11,956 bases of DNA, from contig CP070771.1 in assembly GCA_020345785.1 (NCBI GenBank), positions 3,757,874 to 3,769,829 of the forward strand. Direction: 5' to 3'. Positions 7,861-11,956 of this stretch are shown piece after piece. Every line of letters begins with the position of its first letter. Positions within the stretch are counted from its first letter, which is position 1. A model generated the notes under the pieces. It ran no database searches. It was not told where the DNA came from and saw only the letters and a list, made by a program, of their open reading frames with translations. The DNA is from Desulfobacterales bacterium. Lineage in GTDB: Bacteria; Desulfobacterota; Desulfobacteria; Desulfobacterales; JAFDCJ01. The position numbers were made by a program, and so were the translations under genes.

Positions 7861-7940
7861 CGGTTACCTCCTTTTTTTCAGTGTTTATATTTTTGCCACA
7901 TAAGATTATCGCCAACACCAGCTATACATAACGACATAAA

Positions 7941-8022
7941 ATCAGCGACCAGCAGCAGCGCTGGGGGTATGAGGAAGTCCCCTGGAAGGGGCCGGAACCA
8001 ATATCTGTCACTGGTCGCTGAT
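7941..8022 (-). other. Structured leader element with a perfect 12-bp closing stem upstream of cassette 2
   Basis: ATCAGCGACCAG (7941-7952) is exactly inverted at 8011-8022, enclosing 58 bases. Inside, CCCCT (7979-7983) pairs with AGGGG (7987-7991) around a GGA loop. The element ends 80 bases before the binding-protein start, so on the minus strand it would lie in the 5' leader of the operon, followed by TTTTATG. It could be a cis-regulatory RNA, a weak terminator, or a short inverted-repeat insertion; strand is assigned from the downstream operon only. I could not match it to a riboswitch class I know. Confidence 0.5.
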
Positions 8023-8340
8023 GTACTGATACCTATTCAGAAATTATGCAATAACAAACTTAATAATCCATGCCAAGAAAAATAATCTCATTATGGCTAT
8101 AAGATTTGGTAATATTTTTTGAGCCGTTTGCGGAATTAAAACTGCCGATACATAAAGTAAATAATCTTATATAGTTATCGTTTATAAAAGTTATACAGGT
8201 CGCTGGGGGAAAATCCTGAATGATGGACAAATTCCCTATAAAAATAAGCTGTTCTACCCATGGACAAAAAAGAACAAAACGTCTAAAAGGTGATACATTC
8301 AAATAATTCATGAGCGCAGGGGAGGCTACATTTAATTTTC
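8023..8340. other. AT-rich non-coding segment upstream of cassette 2
   Basis: This stretch is visibly richer in A and T than its surroundings. Frames on both strands are short, biased by composition, and lack convincing ribosome sites. It is the place to expect the promoter of the minus-strand cassette, but I found no -35/-10 pair with acceptable spacing on that strand, and no sigma-54 pattern. Confidence 0.4.
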
Positions 8341-8475
8341 ATTGCGCGGGACAAGGGTGGTTCTTTCATCAAAGGACTGCCCTTCAACTTTCTTGGTCAA
8401 AGCACTTCCATTGTCGAGCGCGGGATGACATGAATTTGTAAAGAATCCTGGTCCAGCTTCCGGCCCGTAGGGCCT
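8332..8475 (-). pseudogene. Short remnant-like open frame, start-less
   Basis: On the minus strand a frame runs open for 47 codons from a TGA at 8478-8476 to a TAA at 8334-8332. It has no ATG or GTG and only an internal TTG. Its product would contain RPYGPEAGPGFFTNS and end in DERTTLVPRNEN. It overlaps the GGCCC/GGGCC hairpin and abuts the 26-bp repeat copy at 8491-8516, so it may simply be part of an interspersed repeat. No family was recognised; calling it coding or decayed is speculative. Confidence 0.2.
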
Positions 8476-8516
8476 TCAGACCGAAGGGGGGACAAGGTTT
8501 TCAATGTTAGAATAAA
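8462..8516. repeat. Hairpins plus 26-bp repeat, copy 2
   Basis: GGCCC (8462-8466) pairs with GGGCC (8470-8474) around a GTA loop, and CCTTC (8473-8477) can alternatively pair with GAAGG (8483-8487). Bases 8491-8516 then match 4954-4979 at 24 of 26 positions. Copy 1 has the same order of a GC-rich hairpin followed by the A/T-rich repeat core. Confidence 0.5.
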
Positions 8517-8543
8517 TCCGGAGCGCTGCAATGCCAGGCAACG

Positions 8544-8581
8544 TCCGCATCTAAATCATCGAACCTGCAGCCGGATGCGGA
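8544..8581 (+). other. 8-bp stem-loop upstream of the KH-protein gene
   Basis: TCCGCATC (8544-8551) is exactly inverted as GATGCGGA (8574-8581) with a 22-base loop. It lies about 130 bases before the KH-protein start. No T tract follows. Farther on, TATAAG at 8626-8631 could serve as a -10, but the matching -35 is poor, so no promoter is called. Confidence 0.3.
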
Positions 8582-8711
8582 ACAACCGGTTCGTACGGCA
8601 TGGATCAAACACCACAAAAAACCTTTATAAGGCTCCCGATATTCCAAGCTTCTTTTTCACCCGGTAATTTTTTCCTATTATTCCTCATCCATCAGCAAAG
8701 GAGATGACTCC

Positions 8712-8942
8712 ATGAAAGATCTGGTTGCTCACATTGCCCGCGAGTTAGTCGACAAACCCGAAGAAGTGTCGGTTGTGGAAGTTGAAGGTAATCACACAGC
8801 GGTCCTGGAGTTGAAGGTGGCAAAAGATGACCTGGGAAAAGTCATCGGCAAGAAGGGTCGTATCGCTCAGGCCATACGCACCATCGTAAGCTCTGTGGCC
8901 GCCAAGGAAAAAAAACGTACGGTCCTGGAAATCGTAGATTGA
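8712..8942 (+). CDS. khpA: KH-domain RNA-binding protein, KhpA (YlqC) type
   Basis: This 76-residue protein is a single KH domain, the usual size for KhpA. The RNA-contacting GXXG loop is visible as VIGKKGR (G46-K47-K48-G49), followed by the helix IAQAIRTIVSSVA and a final strand TVLEIVD. The N-terminal helix KDLVAHIARELVDKPEEV is also characteristic. In other bacteria KhpA is a small RNA-binding protein, often paired with KhpB, affecting cell division or RNA stability. The start at 8712 has AGGAG (8699-8703) with 8 bases of spacing. KhpA genes commonly sit between rpsP and rimM; here neither is present, and the gene stands alone between an 769-base non-coding stretch from 7861-8711 and a two-component system. 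It might be a second copy. No clear terminator follows. Confidence 0.9.
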   Translation: MKDLVAHIARELVDKPEEVSVVEVEGNHTAVLELKVAKDDLGKVIGKKGRIAQAIRTIVSSVAAKEKKRTVLEIVD

Positions 8943-8958
8943 GGCGGAGGATACCTGA

Positions 8959-8988
8959 TTGACAAACTTTGCGCGATGGGCCTATAGA
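8959..8988 (+). promoter_or_regulatory. Candidate sigma-70 promoter for the two-component operon
   Basis: A perfect -35 hexamer TTGACA (8959-8964) is followed after 18 bases by TATAGA (8983-8988), which matches the -10 consensus at four of six positions but lacks its final T. It lies in the 215-base gap before the kinase gene, leaving a leader of about 160 bases. The match is by eye. Confidence 0.4.
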
Positions 8989-9141
8989 AGACAGCGTGGG
9001 ACCTTGTCATTCTTATTTCCATTATCTGTAGCTGGCTGCCGCAGCAAATCCGTCGCATGGGAATTATGACATCAATAGAAAGATATGAACATCTTTGTGG
9101 TTTAGCGCCCTGGTGGCTGAAGGTTTGCGTTTCATAAATCC

Positions 9142-9150
9142 GGAAGGGGG
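9142..9150 (+). promoter_or_regulatory. Shine-Dalgarno run that sets the kinase start at ATG 9158
   Basis: GGAAGGGGG lies 7 bases before ATG 9158. The frame is open farther upstream to a TTG at 9095, but that codon lacks a comparable site, and the 21 extra residues do not resemble the rest of the protein. The ATG is preferred. Confidence 0.7.
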
Positions 9151-9157
9151 TTACACG

Positions 9158-11233
9158 ATGGCCGGTAAATCCATCAACGAACACTTTGACGCAAAGAGCT
9201 ATGAACCCGTGACTTACCGGCGCAGGACCACCGAAGGGTCTGAGTTGGAGCGCGAGGAACGCAAACTGGCCATCAAACTGCTTCGCCGGCGCGATGAAAT
9301 TTTAAAAGCCGTCCATCTGTTTACCGAACGATTTTTAAGAATGCCGCTTACAGAAAGCAGCGTCGAACCCATATTGGAGATATTGGGGCACGCCGCCGAA
9401 GTCAGCCGCGTATATATTTTTGAAAATCACACCCTTCAGGACGGAACCCAGGCAACCAGCCAGCGCTATGAATGGGTTGCTCCGGGGATTGTTTCCCAGC
9501 TTGCCAATACCGATCTGCAGAACCTGCCATGGCTGGAAGCCGGCTTTAAACGTTGGGTGGATACCCTCAGCCGGCGTGAACTCATCTATGGCCATGTGAG
9601 CGAATTTCCCGAGGTCGAAAGAAAAATTCTGGCCGCGCAGAATATTATCTCGATTATGGTGGCCCCTATTTTTGTAGGCGAGAACTGGTGGGGATTTATC
9701 GGATTTGACGACTGCCGCACGGCCCGCGAGTGGTCTCCGGTTGAAATCGAGGCACTTAAAACCGCCGCCAATGTCCTCGGTGCGGCGATACAGCGCAAAA
9801 AGGCCGAAGATGCATTGATGGAATCCGAGAAAAAATATCGCCTGGTCGTGGACAATGCCAACGAGGGCATCATCATTGCCCAGGACGGCATGATCAAGTT
9901 TGTTAATCCCCAAATTTCTGAATTTACGGGTCGCGAGGATCAGGCCTTAAAAGCAAGTTCATTTCTCGATTACGTCCATCCGGATGACAGGGAAATGGTC
10001 ATCGAGCACCACCGCAAACGTCTGGCCGGCGAAGAAATACCCCGCGCCTATTTTTTCAGAATGATCGATCAAAACGGTGACGTCAGATGGATCCGAAACA
10101 ACGGCGTCATCGTCGAATGGGAAGGCCGGCCCGCGACATTGAACTTCCTGCTGGACTCCACCGAACGCAAAAAAGCGGCGGATGCCCTGGCGGAAAGCGA
10201 AGAAAAATATCGGCAGCTTTTTGAAAACGAGTCGGATGCCGTAATGATATTTGATGCCCAAACCCTGCGATTCGAGGACGCCAACCCGGCAACACTGAAT
10301 CTGTTAGGCTATTCTAAAGATGAATTCCTGGTATTGAAAGTGGAAGACATATCGGCCGAAAAAGACAAGACTCGCATATCGGTCAAAAAAGTAATCACCG
10401 ATGACACAGAGAGTGCACACGTTCCCCTGCGCTGGTTCAAAAGAAAGGACGGCACGGTATTTCCCGGTGAAATTTCGGCCGGAAAATTTTTTGCCGGCGG
10501 TCGTAAAAAGATTATCGGTGCGGTCCGCGACATCACCGAAAGAATGCAGGCCGAAGAGAAAATTCGGGCCCTGACCCAGCAACTCATCAAAGCCCAGGAA
10601 AATGAGCGCAACCTCATCGCCGGCTATCTGCATGATGATGTGGCCCAGGATCTTTCAAGTCTGAAAATCGGTCTGGAAACCCTTTATGACCGCGGACAGG
10701 AAGTAACACCGGAGATAAAAGTCAAAATCTGTGAATTGTCAAAAATCCTGCAGGAATCGATAACCGCCGTGCGTGATCTGTCCTATGATCTGCGTCCGCC
10801 GGGCATGGACCAGCTGGGTCTGGTTCGGACGGTTTATCAGTACTGCGATGACTTCTCCGAAAAAAATAACGTGGACGTTGATCTCTATACCGCCGGGATG
10901 AAAGATTTGAAGCTGGATTTTGACACCGAGATCAATCTGTATCGTCTGATTCAAGAAGGTCTCAACAATATAAAAAAACACGCAGATGCCGACAAGGTCG
11001 TCATCCGGCTGGTGGCATCATCGCCGAACATCATTTTACGCATCGAAGACAACGGCAAAGGTTTTGACGTAGAACAGCGCATGGCCAGATCCTTAAAAGA
11101 GAAGCGCATGGGCCTGTCCAGTATGGAAGAGAGAGTCAGTCTGCTGGGAGGGTCGATGAAAATCAAGTCCCGGCTGTCCAAAGGTACCAGGATCTTTATT
11201 GAAGTTCCTTGCGGGGTGCGAAAGGATGACTGA
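9158..11233 (+). CDS. Soluble GAF-PAS-PAS sensor histidine kinase, HisKA_3 (NarX/DegS) class
   Basis: This 691-residue kinase should autophosphorylate on histidine and pass phosphate to the regulator encoded immediately downstream. Order: charged N-terminus (1-50), GAF domain (about 55-212, ending before RKKAEDAL), PAS 1 (about 221-340, including FVHPDD-like YVHPDDREM and RWIRNNG), PAS 2 (about 345-465, including NPATLNLLGYS, KDGTVFPGEIS and GAVRDITER), then a HisKA_3 dimerisation domain with H492 in YLHDDVAQDLSSLKIGLE. The ATPase domain shows N-box EGLNNIKKHA (N604), G1 box IEDNGKGF (D631) and G2-like KRMGLSSMEERV. No membrane segment or signal peptide is seen, so it is cytoplasmic. No CxxC or haem motif identifies the ligand of GAF or PAS. 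Its stop overlaps the regulator start by 8 bases. Confidence 0.93.
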   Translation: MAGKSINEHFDAKSYEPVTYRRRTTEGSELEREERKLAIKLLRRRDEILKAVHLFTERFLRMPLTESSVEPILEILGHAAEVSRVYIFENHTLQDGTQATSQRYEWVAPGIVSQLANTDLQNLPWLEAGFKRWVDTLSRRELIYGHVSEFPEVERKILAAQNIISIMVAPIFVGENWWGFIGFDDCRTAREWSPVEIEALKTAANVLGAAIQRKKAEDALMESEKKYRLVVDNANEGIIIAQDGMIKFVNPQISEFTGREDQALKASSFLDYVHPDDREMVIEHHRKRLAGEEIPRAYFFRMIDQNGDVRWIRNNGVIVEWEGRPATLNFLLDSTERKKAADALAESEEKYRQLFENESDAVMIFDAQTLRFEDANPATLNLLGYSKDEFLVLKVEDISAEKDKTRISVKKVITDDTESAHVPLRWFKRKDGTVFPGEISAGKFFAGGRKKIIGAVRDITERMQAEEKIRALTQQLIKAQENERNLIAGYLHDDVAQDLSSLKIGLETLYDRGQEVTPEIKVKICELSKILQESITAVRDLSYDLRPPGMDQLGLVRTVYQYCDDFSEKNNVDVDLYTAGMKDLKLDFDTEINLYRLIQEGLNNIKKHADADKVVIRLVASSPNIILRIEDNGKGFDVEQRMARSLKEKRMGLSSMEERVSLLGGSMKIKSRLSKGTRIFIEVPCGVRKDD

Positions 11234-11900
11234 AAAAATATCAATTTTGATTGTTGATGATCATCCTCTCTTTCGTGAAGGTCTGAAGACGATTATCGGG
11301 CGCAGCCGACACTATGAAGTCGTCGCAGAGGCCGGCAGCGGAGAAGAGGGTCTTGAGATGGCCCTCAAATTCAAACCGACGCTGATGATGATCGACTTGT
11401 CGTTGCCGGATATAAACGGCATTCAATTAACCCGCAAATTACGCACCGAGCTGCCCGAGACAACGATCATCATTGTTACCATGCATGCCAAAGTCGATTA
11501 CATCGCCGAAGCATTTCAGGCCGGCGCCACGGGATACGTGATCAAAGAGTCCGCGGCCGAAGGCCTTTTGAAAGGGATTGAGACCGTTTTAAAAGGCGAA
11601 TATTTCCTGGACAGCGCCGTCTCCTCGCAGGTTGTCCAGACATTAATGAAACTGCCGCGCAAAGAGGCAAAAATCACTGATGCGCAGTACGGCGCCCTTA
11701 CCCCTCGGGAACAGGAAGTTCTTAGGTTGCTGGCCGAGGGGTTGTCGTCACGAAAAATCGCGGAAAAGCTTTTCATCAGCCCCAAAACCGTGGAAAATCA
11801 CCGTGCCAACATCATGAATAAACTGGACCTGCACAGCACCATCGAACTGGTCCGCTATGCCGCCAAACTCGGCCTGATCGACATGGATCTCTGGGCGTAA
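11226..11900 (+). CDS. NarL/FixJ-family response regulator (REC plus LuxR-type HTH)
   Basis: This 224-residue transcription factor is the cognate partner of the kinase encoded upstream. The receiver domain has the acidic pair D11-D12 (ILIVDDHPLFREGL), phospho-acceptor D57 (LMMIDLSLPDING), T85 (IIIVTMHA) and K107 (GYVIKES). The LuxR-type HTH occupies about 155-215, with LTPREQEVLRLLAEG and SPKTVENHRANIMNKL as recognition region. All key residues are present. The start is taken as ATG 11226, overlapping the kinase stop (ATGACTGA), with GCGGGG at 11211-11216 spaced 9 bases away; a TTG at 11199 in frame is less likely. Tight overlap implies translational coupling. Target promoters are not identifiable from the window. 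Confidence 0.94.
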   Translation: MTEKISILIVDDHPLFREGLKTIIGRSRHYEVVAEAGSGEEGLEMALKFKPTLMMIDLSLPDINGIQLTRKLRTELPETTIIIVTMHAKVDYIAEAFQAGATGYVIKESAAEGLLKGIETVLKGEYFLDSAVSSQVVQTLMKLPRKEAKITDAQYGALTPREQEVLRLLAEGLSSRKIAEKLFISPKTVENHRANIMNKLDLHSTIELVRYAAKLGLIDMDLWA

Positions 11901-11903
11901 ATA

Positions 11904-11956
11904 CGCGTTGCGGGCTGCGGGGTACGAGTTGCGGGGTACGGGGTGCGCGTTGCGGG
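11904..11956. repeat. G-rich tandem heptamer array, cut by the window edge
   Basis: Starting three bases after the regulator stop, seven consecutive heptamers fit CGVGBTR, followed by CGGG of an eighth. Exact longer matches confirm the phase: an 11-base word recurs at 11916-11926 and 11930-11940 (offset 14), and another at 11904-11914 and 11946-11956 (offset 42). The G runs at 11912-11914, 11919-11922, 11933-11936 and 11940-11943 could form a G-quadruplex on the plus strand, with one 10-base loop. I recall similar G-rich heptamer tracts from deltaproteobacterial genomes; unchecked. Confidence 0.8.

Noticed and set aside
7861..7940. Promoter just upstream of the cassette 2 binding-protein gene
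   Set aside because: TTGGCG and TATAAA occur on the minus strand but are 20 bases apart; other pairings are poorer.
7971..8012. Resemblance of the plus strand to parts of a cobalamin riboswitch (GAGGAAGTCC, CCGG, GTCACTG)
   Set aside because: The order and helices do not match, and the downstream operon on that orientation is not a cobalamin gene. Likeness is only local.
8017..8045. CTGATG followed by GATACC and CAGAAA, reminiscent of a hammerhead ribozyme core
   Set aside because: The required CTGATGA is not intact and the three stems do not form.
7786..8085. Plus-strand 99-codon frame starting inside the binding-protein gene
   Set aside because: It is antisense to the signal-peptide region and runs through the structured leader element; the product looks random.
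8060..8311. Minus-strand 83-codon frame in the AT-rich gap
   Set aside because: No clear ribosome site, composition-driven residues (many Ile, Asn, Phe), no domain. Not supported as a gene.
9335..9913. Minus-strand open frame of 192 codons
   Set aside because: It lies wholly inside the histidine kinase gene, opposite clear GAF and PAS coding sequence, and has no recognisable domain.

Overview
The window looks like chromosome from a Gram-negative, probably deltaproteobacterial organism (Desulfobacterota, Desulfobacterales-like). This is inference. It rests on moderate GC content, periplasmic ABC importers without lipobox binding proteins, a GAF-PAS-PAS kinase of a type common in that group, and interspersed 7-nt-period repeats. 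No rRNA, tRNA, CRISPR array, transposase or phage gene was seen.

Region 1 (1-3564, + strand) is ABC importer cassette 1. It holds the C-terminal half of a periplasmic substrate-binding protein (cut by the window edge), a strong intrinsic terminator, an ATPase with a TOBE-like tail, and a fused two-domain permease with two EAA loops. Region 2 (3565-3776) is the gap between converging operons and holds an AT-rich palindromic element with heptamer arms. Region 3 (3777-7860, - strand) is ABC importer cassette 2. It is paralogous to cassette 1 but ordered binding protein - permease - ATPase, transcribed toward cassette 1. Both cassettes belong to the ferric iron / 2-aminoethylphosphonate / polyamine class of importers. 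The substrate cannot be fixed from sequence, but neither binding protein shows the adjacent tyrosine pair of classical ferric-binding FbpA at the expected place.

Region 4 (7861-8711) is an 851-base gene-poor stretch. It holds a hairpin with a perfect 12-bp closing stem in the leader of cassette 2, an AT-rich segment, a remnant-like short open frame, a 26-bp repeat also found inside cassette 2 (24 of 26 identical), and an 8-bp hairpin ahead of the next gene. Region 5 (8712-8942) is a single small KH-domain RNA-binding protein (KhpA type), away from its usual ribosomal-protein neighbours.

Region 6 (8943-11900) is a two-component system: a soluble GAF-PAS-PAS histidine kinase of the HisKA_3 (NarX/DegS) class and a NarL/FixJ response regulator whose start overlaps the kinase stop by 8 bases. 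A consensus -35 with a weaker -10 precedes the kinase. The regulator's targets are not visible; regulation of the importers is possible but unsupported. Immediately after the regulator the window ends in a G-rich tandem array with an exact 7-base period.
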